Positions 1 to 8,392 of a stretch of DNA of 64,000 nt are shown here, piece after piece; the stretch's first letter is position 1; each line of letters starts with the position of its first letter. The notes beneath the pieces are model-generated. The model did no database searches and was not told the DNA's origin. It saw only the letters and a list, made by a program, of their open reading frames with translations. The stretch comes from Streptomyces sp. NBC_01439 (GTDB lineage: Bacteria; Actinomycetota; Actinomycetes; Streptomycetales; Streptomycetaceae). The stretch is from assembly GCF_036227605.1 (NCBI RefSeq), contig NZ_CP109487.1, positions 8,481,001 to 8,545,000 of the forward strand, given 5' to 3'. Position numbers and translations under genes: made by a program.

Positions 1-610
1 AGAGGCACACGTAGGCGGTCGCCCGCGGCAGCGAGTCGGCGTACTGCCGCGGCGGCACCCACGTCGAATCGGGCTGCGCACCGGCCGCTGCGGTGGATCG
101 GCCGTGGCGGGTCATCCGCATGAGCGCCGGACTGCCGGCGAAGCCGAACTCCCGGTACAGGGGTGCGGCCTGCGAGCTGGTGTGCAGCTCGAACAGGGTG
201 ACTTCCTCGGTGTCGGCGAGGTGGTCGAGCAGGGCGCCGACCACGGCCCGGGCGTAGCCACGGCGCCGGTGGTCCGGGTGGGTGGCGACCACGTGGACGC
301 GGGCGGCCAGGCCGTGGGGGTACGACGGTGCCGGGAGCACGGGGGCGATCAGGCCGAGGGCGCAGGCGGCCATCGTGCCGTCCGGCGCATCGATGACGAA
401 CGCGCGTGCGTCTCCCGCAGGCGTCAGCCGGGGAACCAGCTCGTCCGTGGTCCGTCGGACCCACTCCTCGGTCAGTGGCCGCGACAGGACGTGCTCGGAG
501 CGCATTCGGGTGATCGCTTCGGCGTCGGCGGGTGTGGCCGCGCGGACCGCCGGCCGTGCGGCGGTGTCGGGCGGTTCGGCGATTCGGATCGGTGTGGTGT
601 CGGGGTTCAC
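1..610 (-). CDS. GNAT acetyltransferase, cut by left window edge
   Basis: The reverse strand reads from a GTG at 610, with AGGAG nine bases upstream, and stays open to the window edge (203 codons visible). The product begins MNPDTTPIRIAEPP and shows a GNAT N-acetyltransferase fold: an acetyl-CoA loop HPDHRRRGYARAVVGALL followed by LFELHTSSQAAPLYREFGF. Such enzymes transfer acetyl from acetyl-CoA to an amine; the substrate cannot be told. After the GNAT core the chain continues with PPRQYADSLPRATAYVCL, which could be a linker into a second domain beyond the edge (Nudix-like strands begin this way), but that is a guess. Nothing lies in the 146 bases between it and the next gene. Confidence 0.75.
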   Translation of the reverse strand, partial: MNPDTTPIRIAEPPDTAARPAVRAATPADAEAITRMRSEHVLSRPLTEEWVRRTTDELVPRLTPAGDARAFVIDAPDGTMAACALGLIAPVLPAPSYPHGLAARVHVVATHPDHRRRGYARAVVGALLDHLADTEEVTLFELHTSSQAAPLYREFGFAGSPALMRMTRHGRSTAAAGAQPDSTWVPPRQYADSLPRATAYVCL

Positions 611-756
611 CGGGCTTCTCCTGTCGATGAGGGGAGCGCGTCGTGCTCGGCGCGCAGCCGGGCCGGCGTCCGCAGGCCGTGTTCGACCAGTACCAACGTG
701 TCTTTCCGATCGACAGGGCGTGCGGAATGCGGGGGCGGACGCTGCCGGGCCGGGTG

Positions 757-1179
757 TCAGCGGGTGCGGGTGTCGGTGCGGGTGCCGGTGTCGGGCACGC
801 AGGGCAGCCAGGGCACCGCGCTCTCGCGGTAGCTCTGGTTGACAGGGATCAGGTCGGCCGGATTCCCCAGGGCCGACAGGGTGATCGCGATGCTGTCCGC
901 CCCGTCGTCCAGCGCGCACAGCTGGCTCCCGCATTTCGGACAGAAGCCCCGGCGGGAGTCCGGCCACGTGTAGTGCCAGCGCGGCTCGCCTCCGGCGCCC
1001 GTCCACCTCAACGTGTCCAGGGGGAAGGAGACCCAGGACATCACCGGGCCGCCGGACAAAGCCTGGCAGTGCCCACAGCTGCACAGATGGGGGTAGTCGG
1101 CTTCGCCACTGACCTCGAACCGGGCCTCCCCGCACTGACAGCGTCCCGTACGTGACGTGGTGCTGGATGACGTGGCCAT
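757..1179 (-). CDS. GFA/CENP-V family zinc-binding protein
   Basis: 140 residues. Cysteine pattern typical of the GFA (glutathione-dependent formaldehyde-activating-like) fold: CQC near residue 14, CSCGHC near 33 and FCPKCGSQLC near 80, which bind structural and catalytic-type zinc. GSH-dependent activity is unlikely because actinomycetes use mycothiol, so the family name should not be read as function. ATG at 1179 is preceded by GAGGAG. The C-terminal tail PDTGTRTDTRTR is low-complexity and comes from a GCGGGTGCCGGTGTC-like microrepeat; it may be a recent extension past the original stop. Same strand as the upstream Nudix gene but separated from it by the HIT remnant. Confidence 0.85.
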   Translation of the reverse strand: MATSSSTTSRTGRCQCGEARFEVSGEADYPHLCSCGHCQALSGGPVMSWVSFPLDTLRWTGAGGEPRWHYTWPDSRRGFCPKCGSQLCALDDGADSIAITLSALGNPADLIPVNQSYRESAVPWLPCVPDTGTRTDTRTR

Positions 1180-1229
1180 GGGGCAACTCCTCGTGTCGAG
1201 CGCTGGGCTGATCGGGCGGGGGCCGGCGT

Positions 1230-1460
1230 GGTCGGGTGGCCGGGCCGGCGAGAAGCAGGCGGAGGCGGGGCGGCGTCGCGCTGGAGCTGGTCCTCGTCCT
1301 TCACGGCCTTCGTCGAGGACCGTGAAGGGGAGGGGTTCGCCCGGGGCCGATTCGGCTCCCGCCTCCGCCGAGCGAACACGTGGCTGTGCAGGTTCGGGAT
1401 CTTGTTGCCCAAAGTCAGGTAGTTGATCTTCACGGGCTGGTAATGGGCCTCACCAGCCGA
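1230..1460 (-). pseudogene. HIT (histidine triad) family remnant with three frameshifts
   Basis: Reverse strand. Immediately after the Nudix stop the sequence encodes HYQPVKINYLTLGNKIPNLH then SHVFAR, matching the C-terminal part of HIT hydrolases (PVKxNYxxxGNxxPHLHxH). The frame then shifts: a second frame gives APGEPLPFTVLDEGR, a third gives KDEDQLQRDAA, and a fourth segment gives RLRLLLAGP. Put together these form one continuous HIT C-terminus. The N-terminal half is missing, and the triad reads HSH after an Asn where a His is usual. This is a decayed, truncated gene, not an expressed protein. The call rests on family recognition by eye; confidence in homology is good, boundaries are approximate. 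Confidence 0.72.
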
Positions 1461-1488
1461 ACGGATGCGCCGGGTGTGGTGGCCGCCC

Positions 1489-2943
1489 TCACCAGCCCAT
1501 CTCCGTATACGGACGCCCGGCCGCGATCCCCTCGATGGCTGCCCGGGCGTAGGCGGCGATCGGCTCAGGAAGCTCGTCCGGATGCCACCACTGCCAGGCC
1601 AGGCACTTCTCGGGCTCGCGGACCTCCGGGACGCCCGTCCACCGGCGAGCCCGGAACACGAGGCCGATGCGCGGCCCGGCACCGGGCGGATCGACCAGGT
1701 GGACCGTATGCGCGTACTCGACGTCCACGGGGTCGATGACCAGACCGGTCTCTTCGAGGGTCTCCCGGAGGAGGCACGCGATCGCCGGCTCCTGCGCACA
1801 ATGGCTTGCGGGAAAGTGCCATGTGTCCCCGGCGAAGGCGGAGCCCGGATGGCGCAGCCCGAGCAGGACGCGGCCCTGATCGTCCTCCAGGTAGAGATGG
1901 ACGCCCAGGACGATCGGAACAGCCCCGTGCGAAGCGGGCGCCGGGCACGGGCCGGCGGCTGCCTCGCGGGCCGCGTGGCGGAGGATGAGCGCGCTCGTGG
2001 ACGGGCTCAGCCGCAGCCGGGGTAGTTCGTCCGGGCTGAACCAGCGGAGCAGGACGCCTTCCTGGAGATCGAGGACGTCAGGGTCGCCGCGCCACTGGCC
2101 GGCGAAGACCTGGACGGGGACGGCGAGTCCGTCGACTCCGGTCGCGACCTCCACCGCGTACGGCTCCAGCTCCCCGAACTTAAGGCCGGGTGCCTGTTCG
2201 GCGAGCTCGCGGCGGACGGTGTCCTCAAGTGACCGGTCACCGGGTTCGCGGCCCCCTCCCAAGAGCGCGAACGATCCCGGCTCCCAGGTATCCGGATCGT
2301 TGTCGCGCAAATGCAGCAGGTACCGACCCGCGCCGTCGTGCAGCAGTGCGGACGCGTTCACCGGCTCGGGCCGGCCGTCGAGAGCGGACGCCAGGAGCTT
2401 GGCGCGCAGAGTGGGCGAGGTGACCTGCTCGAAGGGGAGCCATTGCGCACCGGAGACCTCGTCGTCCTGCAAGACGATCGGGGCAACGCCGTGGGCAAGG
2501 TTGAAGACGAATTGGACATCGTAGTGCTGATGTTCCGTTTCGCCCTTGGCCGGCCGGGCAGCGATGTCGTGGATGCCGATGTCGATCGGGCCGTCGAGGA
2601 GCTGGTGGGTCAGACACAGGTTGCCGGGCGCGATTCCCACCTCCTCGTGGACTTCGCGCAGCGCTGCGGCGAGCAGCGTGCGATCGGCTGCGTCGACGTG
2701 GCCGCCAGGAGGGAGGGCCAGGCCGCTGGCCCTGTGGTGAACGTGGAGAACACGCCGGTGGCGGTCGATCACGACGGCGCTGCACGTGATGTGTCCGGGT
2801 ACGGTCGTGCGGCTCGTCGGCTCGTCGGGTTCGTCAAGGGCCTTCGACAGGGGCTCCAGGTGACCGTGCTCAGTGGGATGCCGTTCCAGGTATGCGGCCA
2901 GGAGGTGGCGGATCTCGGAGCGGGCGGGCGGCATGTCTGTCAT
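1489..2943 (-). CDS. protein with three tandem Nudix domains
   Basis: 484 residues. Three Nudix boxes are visible: GGHVDAADRTLLAAALREVH followed by EEVG (about residues 79-102), GGGREPGDRSLEDTVRRELA followed by EQAPG (about 230-255), and a third with CLLRETLEETGLVI (about 400). Nudix enzymes hydrolyse nucleoside diphosphates linked to another group X. In box 1 the usual first Glu is Asp or missing; box 2 has RELAEQ in place of REUxEE, so it may be inactive; box 3 keeps RETLEETG. The N-terminal 45 residues are helical and look like the lead-in of Streptomyces Nudix proteins. ATG at 2943. Single-domain Nudix proteins are 140-200 residues, so this is a triplication or fusion. Substrate unknown. 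Confidence 0.85.
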   Translation of the reverse strand: MTDMPPARSEIRHLLAAYLERHPTEHGHLEPLSKALDEPDEPTSRTTVPGHITCSAVVIDRHRRVLHVHHRASGLALPPGGHVDAADRTLLAAALREVHEEVGIAPGNLCLTHQLLDGPIDIGIHDIAARPAKGETEHQHYDVQFVFNLAHGVAPIVLQDDEVSGAQWLPFEQVTSPTLRAKLLASALDGRPEPVNASALLHDGAGRYLLHLRDNDPDTWEPGSFALLGGGREPGDRSLEDTVRRELAEQAPGLKFGELEPYAVEVATGVDGLAVPVQVFAGQWRGDPDVLDLQEGVLLRWFSPDELPRLRLSPSTSALILRHAAREAAAGPCPAPASHGAVPIVLGVHLYLEDDQGRVLLGLRHPGSAFAGDTWHFPASHCAQEPAIACLLRETLEETGLVIDPVDVEYAHTVHLVDPPGAGPRIGLVFRARRWTGVPEVREPEKCLAWQWWHPDELPEPIAAYARAAIEGIAAGRPYTEMGW

Positions 2944-3349
2944 GTCTGTACCTCTCGACGTGGGAACGGGCGTTGGTGGGACCGGCCGCTTCGGCCGCAG
3001 GTGATCGGTGGCAGACCGCTGCTGCTTGTGGGGCGTTCTGCGAGGCCCGCTGAGGTGAACTCCCCTTCTCGCGAGTCGGGTTGCGCTCAGTCGGCGCTGT
3101 CGGGATCAACGAGACGGAGGCGTGGTCGAACACACGTGTTCGAGACGAAGCGGATTCCGTACAGGGGCACGGAAGGCTCCTCGTGCAGGGTGCATCCACC
3201 CTTCAGGGGCGCGGCTTCCTCTTCGGGGTGGGGTGGCCGAAACGCCGGTGTTGATACACGTGTGACGGACGAGGTTCCGATGATCTGTCAACATCCCGTT
3301 TGGTATTGGGTGGTTGACCCCGGGCGTACGGGAGGACGAGGATCGCGCC
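2944..3349. other. divergent intergenic region, no gene seen
   Basis: 406 bases between the divergently transcribed Nudix and acyl-CoA synthetase genes. I see no convincing reading frame. The 8-bp palindrome ACACGTGT occurs twice, at 3132-3139 and 3256-3263, each in a similar setting (GAACACACGTGTTC and GATACACGTGTGAC); these could be binding sites for one regulator. A weak GGTTGAC sequence near 3311 lies too close to the start to be certain as a promoter element. Confidence 0.4.
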
Positions 3350-4882
3350 ATGACGGCAGCGCGGGCACTGCGGGCAGTGCGGGACAACACGGTCGACGGA
3401 CTGGTGCGCGACAGTGCGCGGCGGGTCCCCGACCGCCCGGCCGTGCGCTACGGCGAGCGGAGCTGGACGTACGCGGAACTCGACGCGGCCGTCACCACCG
3501 GCGCCGCCGTGCTGCGGGAGCGGTACGGGCTGGCCGCCGGGGACCGGGTCGCCACCTTCGCCCACAACTGCGACGCCTACCTCCTCGCCTACCTGGCCTG
3601 TGCCCGGGCCGGACTCACCCACGTCCCGGTCAACCAGAACCTCACCGGCGAGGACCTCGCGCACATCCTGGACGACTCCGCGAGCGCCCTGGTCCTCGCC
3701 GATCCCGACCTGTCCGGACGGATTCCCGACGGGTACCCGGTACGGGCGCTGCGCGATGCTCCCGACTCCTTCCTGGCGGAGCTGGCCGAGCCGCTGCCCT
3801 TTGAGGCCGACCGGGAGCCGGGCACGCTGGCGCAGCTCCTCTACACCTCGGGGACCACCGCGCTGCCCAAGGGCGCGATGATGACCCACCGGTCCCTCGC
3901 CCACGAGTACGAGAGCGCGATCGAGGCGCTGGACCTGGCCGAGGACGACCGGCCCGTGCACTCACTGCCCCTCTACCACTCGGCCCAGATGCACGTCTTC
4001 CTGCTGCCGTACCTGGCGGTGGGAGCACGGAACACGATCGTGGACGCGCCGGTCGCGGAGCAGATCTTCGACCTGGTCGAGGCCGGGCAGGCCGACAGCC
4101 TCTTCGCCCCGCCGACGGTGTGGATCGGCCTGGCGAACCACCCGGATTTCGTGGCGCGTGAACTGGGCGCGCTGCGCAAGGCGTACTACGGGGCCTCGAT
4201 CATGCCGGTCCCGGTCCTGGAACGCCTGCGCGAGCGGCTGCCGGGGCTCGGCTTCTACAACTGCTTCGGACAGAGCGAGATCGGCCCGTTGGCCACCGTC
4301 CTCGGACCGCTGGAGCACGAGGGGCGGATGGACTCCTGCGGGCGGCCGGTGCGCCACGTGGAGGCGAAGGTCGTCGACGAGGACGGCAAGGACGTGCCGG
4401 ACGGAACGGCGGGCGAGGTGGTCTACCGCTCGCCACAGCTCTGCCTGGGGTACTGGAACGACCCGGACGCCACGGAGAAGGCCTTCCGCGACGGCTGGTT
4501 CCGCTCGGGCGACCTCGCGGTGCGCGACGCACAGGGGTACTTCACGGTCGTGGACCGGGTGAAGGACGTCATCAACTCGGGCGGGGTGCTGGTCGCCTCG
4601 CGGCAGGTGGAGGACGTTCTCTACGCCCATCCGGGCGTGGCGGAGGCGGCGGTGGTGGGGCTGCCCGACGAGCGCTGGATCGAGGCGGTCACCGCAGTGG
4701 TGGTTCCGCGCGGGGAGGCGGGGGAGGTGACGGAGGCGGAGCTGATGGCCTACGCGAGGGAGAAGCTCGCCCATTTCAAGGCCCCGAAGCGGGTGCTCTT
4801 CGTGGACGCCCTCCCGCGCAACGCCAGCGGCAAGATCCTCAAGCGCGAACTGCGCGACCGCTTCGCGAACCCCGGCCACTGA
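3350..4882 (+). CDS. acyl-CoA synthetase (AMP-forming, FadD type)
   Basis: 510 residues. Adenylates a carboxylic acid and transfers it to CoA. All ANL-superfamily motifs are present: P-loop YTSGTTALPKGAMMTH from residue 165, FYNCFGQSE, GWFRSGDLAV, hinge DRVKDVINSGG near 401, and the catalytic lysine in NASGKILKREL (Lys about 495). The chosen ATG is preceded by GGGAGGACGAGG; an in-frame TTG 36 bases upstream has no ribosome binding site. First gene of the CoA-metabolism stretch that continues with PaaK, a second synthetase, crotonase, DUF35 protein and thiolases. Substrate cannot be told from sequence; fatty, aromatic or steroid-derived acids are all possible. Ends 21 bases from the convergent membrane gene. 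Confidence 0.92.
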   Translation: MTAARALRAVRDNTVDGLVRDSARRVPDRPAVRYGERSWTYAELDAAVTTGAAVLRERYGLAAGDRVATFAHNCDAYLLAYLACARAGLTHVPVNQNLTGEDLAHILDDSASALVLADPDLSGRIPDGYPVRALRDAPDSFLAELAEPLPFEADREPGTLAQLLYTSGTTALPKGAMMTHRSLAHEYESAIEALDLAEDDRPVHSLPLYHSAQMHVFLLPYLAVGARNTIVDAPVAEQIFDLVEAGQADSLFAPPTVWIGLANHPDFVARELGALRKAYYGASIMPVPVLERLRERLPGLGFYNCFGQSEIGPLATVLGPLEHEGRMDSCGRPVRHVEAKVVDEDGKDVPDGTAGEVVYRSPQLCLGYWNDPDATEKAFRDGWFRSGDLAVRDAQGYFTVVDRVKDVINSGGVLVASRQVEDVLYAHPGVAEAAVVGLPDERWIEAVTAVVVPRGEAGEVTEAELMAYAREKLAHFKAPKRVLFVDALPRNASGKILKRELRDRFANPGH

Positions 4883-4903
4883 CGCCCTACCGGGGGAGCC
4901 CGG

Positions 4904-5758
4904 TCAGTCCGGGCGCGGCGGGGGCGCGGCGGGGTCCTCGGGAGCGTAGAGCCCACCGCGCCGCAGTCGCCGCCGGGTGAGGTGCTCGTGCACGAGCCGG
5001 CCGACGAGCGCGCCGCCGTAGACCACGAAGCCGACGCCGACCAGCCAGGACTGGACGACGAGCAGGGTGCCGAAGGGGCCGTAGATCACCGCGTTGGAGG
5101 CGATGAGCGGGGAGAACACCAGCTGCGAGAAAATCCGCAGCCCCAGCAGCCCCAGGCTGGTCGCGACCGCTCCCGGCACCAGGGCGCGCCAGCGGACCCG
5201 GCCGCCGAGCAGCAGGCGCTGGGAGACGATGAAGAACAGACAGGTGCCGACGAGGTCCCCCAGGGCGCCGAGCACCGTGCCGATGGCGTTGTTCGACGGA
5301 GACGGGATCCCCACGAGCAGGGCGAGGTAGCAGACCAGCAGGGCGAGCCAGACGACGTGCAGCCACATGGTGTGCCAGCGCGCGTTCGGCAGGTCCCAGA
5401 CCTTTTCGTAGCCGGTCTGCACGGCCGACCCGAAGGTCAGGCCGAACACCGCGAGGGCGGCCAGACCGAACGCGGTGGTCCGCTCCAGCGCCAGGTCCGC
5501 GGCGCCGAACAGCATCTCGACCCGGACCCGCGAGGCCTCGGTCACTCCCAGGGCCTGCCCGAGCCACCGGCCGAAGCCCGAGCCGCTCCCGGGTGCGGCG
5601 GCCGCTACGACCACCAGCAGCGGCACCAGGGTGAGGAAGCCTAGGGCCGCGAAGCCCATCGCCCGGTGCATCAGCTCCATCTCCCGGCCGCGGCTCCAGG
5701 CCAGCCCGATCTGGGAGCCCTGGAGCCGGTCGTAGAGCTGCCGGAGGGTGGAGATCAC
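4904..5758 (-). CDS. YihY/BrkB family inner-membrane protein
   Basis: 284 residues with about six membrane segments: ALGFLTLVPLLVVVAAAA, AFGLAALAVFGLTFGSAV, VVWLALLVCYLALLVG, VLGALGDLVGTCLFFIVS, ALVPGAVATSLGLLGLRI and VVQSWLVGVGFVVYGGALVG. This layout and the YEKVWDLPNARWHTMWLH loop fit the YihY/BrkB (once annotated as ribonuclease BN or YhjD) family, whose molecular role is uncertain. Start is a GTG (GTGATCTCC) with only a weak GAG upstream. The C-terminal tail is basic then Pro-rich and cytoplasmic. It lies downstream of paaK on the same strand, separated by a hairpin. Confidence 0.85.
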   Translation of the reverse strand: MISTLRQLYDRLQGSQIGLAWSRGREMELMHRAMGFAALGFLTLVPLLVVVAAAAPGSGSGFGRWLGQALGVTEASRVRVEMLFGAADLALERTTAFGLAALAVFGLTFGSAVQTGYEKVWDLPNARWHTMWLHVVWLALLVCYLALLVGIPSPSNNAIGTVLGALGDLVGTCLFFIVSQRLLLGGRVRWRALVPGAVATSLGLLGLRIFSQLVFSPLIASNAVIYGPFGTLLVVQSWLVGVGFVVYGGALVGRLVHEHLTRRRLRRGGLYAPEDPAAPPPRPD

Positions 5759-5799
5759 ACCTCATGCACTACCCCCGAGCGCCGCCCCGCTCCCGGGAG

Positions 5800-5827
5800 C
5801 CACCCCGAAGTGAGTCCGAAGGGGTGG
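5800..5827 (-). terminator. hairpin downstream of paaK
   Basis: CCACCCC at 5800-5806 pairs with GGGGTGG at 5821-5827 around a 14-base loop, directly after the paaK stop (5830). No T-run follows on either strand, as is usual for actinobacterial terminators. Moderate support. Confidence 0.45.
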
Positions 5828-5829
5828 TT

Positions 5830-7158
<1,329 letters not shown>

Positions 7159-7178
7159 GCCGTCACCTCATCGTGAGA

Positions 7179-7196
7179 ACCGACCGATCATTCGGT
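7179..7196 (-). promoter_or_regulatory. inverted repeat upstream of paaK, possible TetR/PaaR-type operator
   Basis: ACCGA at 7179-7183 and TCGGT at 7192-7196 form an inverted repeat with 8 bases between, 21 bases before the paaK ATG. ACCGA/TCGGT half-sites occur in operators of actinobacterial PaaR-like TetR repressors. No tetR gene is adjacent, so the regulator would be encoded elsewhere. Inference from position and half-site shape. Confidence 0.4.
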
Positions 7197-7595
7197 AGAT
7201 TGCCAGGAATCCGCAGGCTAAATCAATGACTCGAACGAGTGATCGCCCGTTCTGGTGGCTCGCACACCCACCTCCACCCCATACGCCGAGCGCCGTCCCA
7301 TCCTGTGCGATCCGCGCGGCACGGGCGACTCCGGGAGACCGGCGGACGAGTCGACACCGCCCACGGGGAGGAGGACCGGGACCCGGCCGCGGAACCGGAC
7401 GGCACCTCCCGCCCCGCCCCGGCGGCCCGGTACGCCCTGTGCCTGCACGGACCGGCGATGTCAGTGCGGGCGCCCACGGCGGGTGCGTGACCACGCGATG
7501 CGGCGGGGCCGGGACCCGGCGGGCGGTGGACCTTCAAGATCGGCGGGGTGGCAGACTGGCGGGCCCCACCGCGAACCGAGAGGACCGGGATCATC
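7197..7595. other. intergenic region between paaK and the lipoprotein gene
   Basis: About 400 bases without a convincing gene; the open frames here lack codon bias and recognisable motifs. It contains a second inverted repeat, ACTCG-AA-CGAGT at 7229-7240 (extended to ATGACTCG/CGAGTGAT with one mismatch), which may be another regulatory site for paaK. Confidence 0.4.
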
Positions 7596-8117
7596 GTGCG
7601 ACAGGCACGGGCGCGCACAGCCCTGGCGGCCATGGCGTTGGCGGCACTGACGGCGGCGGCGGCGACCGGCTGCGCGTTCCCACTGCGGGACCTCGGCCCG
7701 CTGCCCCCGCGGTTCTCGGGTCCGCCGCTGCCTGCCGACGCGGTGGTGTCGGAGATGACCTCCATCCTGGCGGCGGAAGGCATAACGGTGGAGAGGGAAC
7801 CCTCGGGGGTTCGGCGCACGTGCCACGAACGGCTCTCAGGACGGCATGCGCCGGAGAAGGTGGAGGCCGCCCTGAAAGCGGCCGTCGTGCGGGCCCGCTC
7901 CGAGTACGGCTGGCAGCCGGGCCCCGACCTGGGCGGGGAGTTCGTGACCCTGACGAAGAGCAACTGGACGGTCACGACCAGCTTCGCGGGTGACCCGGTA
8001 CCCGGTCTGCAGGCACCGGTCGCCATGTCGCTGACCTGCGTGGAAGGTGACGACACCTCCACCGCCCCCACGACACCGTCCGCCCCGGCCCTCACACCTG
8101 CACCCGCGTCGTCCTGA
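7596..8117 (+). CDS. small secreted lipoprotein, unknown function
   Basis: 173 residues from GTG at 7596, with GAGAGGA 11-17 bases upstream. The N-terminus is a lipoprotein signal: basic RQARAR, hydrophobic ALAAMALAALTAAAA, then lipobox TGC, so the mature protein should be anchored to the outer face of the membrane through a diacylglyceryl cysteine. The mature part has two further cysteines (RRTCHERL and SLTCVEGD) that could form a disulfide, and a Thr/Pro-rich C-terminal tail. I do not recognise the domain. Regions such as EMTSILAAEGITVER and ARSEYGWQPGPDL look like a small mixed alpha/beta domain. It stands alone, flanked by a G-rich repeat downstream. Confidence 0.75.
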   Translation: MRQARARTALAAMALAALTAAAATGCAFPLRDLGPLPPRFSGPPLPADAVVSEMTSILAAEGITVEREPSGVRRTCHERLSGRHAPEKVEAALKAAVVRARSEYGWQPGPDLGGEFVTLTKSNWTVTTSFAGDPVPGLQAPVAMSLTCVEGDDTSTAPTTPSAPALTPAPASS

Positions 8118-8310
8118 GCGAGCGCCCGTGCGTCCGCCCGCTCCGCCGCTCGGCTCCTCCAAGTCGGCGGCTGGCCGGACGGCCATCGGTCACCTCTGCC
8201 CGAAGCCCGCGCTTCAGCTGCGCGAGCGGCGCCCCCTCGATCGTCGAGCAGTCGAAGCGGCACTGCTGCTCCACGGCTCACCAGGTCGTCATCCCTTGAG
8301 GCGGGTCCCG

Positions 8311-8385
8311 GCGGCGGGGCGGCGGGGCGGAGGGGCGGCGGGGCGGAGGGGCGGCGGGGCGGAGGGGCTGAGGGGCGGAGGGGCG
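8311..8385. repeat. G-rich tandem microrepeat
   Basis: Degenerate repeat of GGGGCGGC and GGGGCGGA units, about nine copies over 75 bases, between the convergent lipoprotein and acyl-CoA synthetase genes and ending just before the synthetase stop. Runs of four Gs every few bases could form G-quadruplexes on the plus strand. The rest of 8118-8392 holds no gene I can support. Confidence 0.7.
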
Positions 8386-8392
8386 CGGACGG

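Noticed and set aside
104..832. 242-codon forward frame over the left-edge GNAT gene
   Set aside because: The reverse strand has the acetyl-CoA loop and a good ribosome site; the forward product is Arg/Gly-rich without motif.
8092..8274. 60-codon reverse-strand frame starting MEQQCRFDCSTIEGAPLAQL
   Set aside because: It looks somewhat protein-like at first, but the rest is Arg-rich shadow of the lipoprotein tail and no family is recognised.
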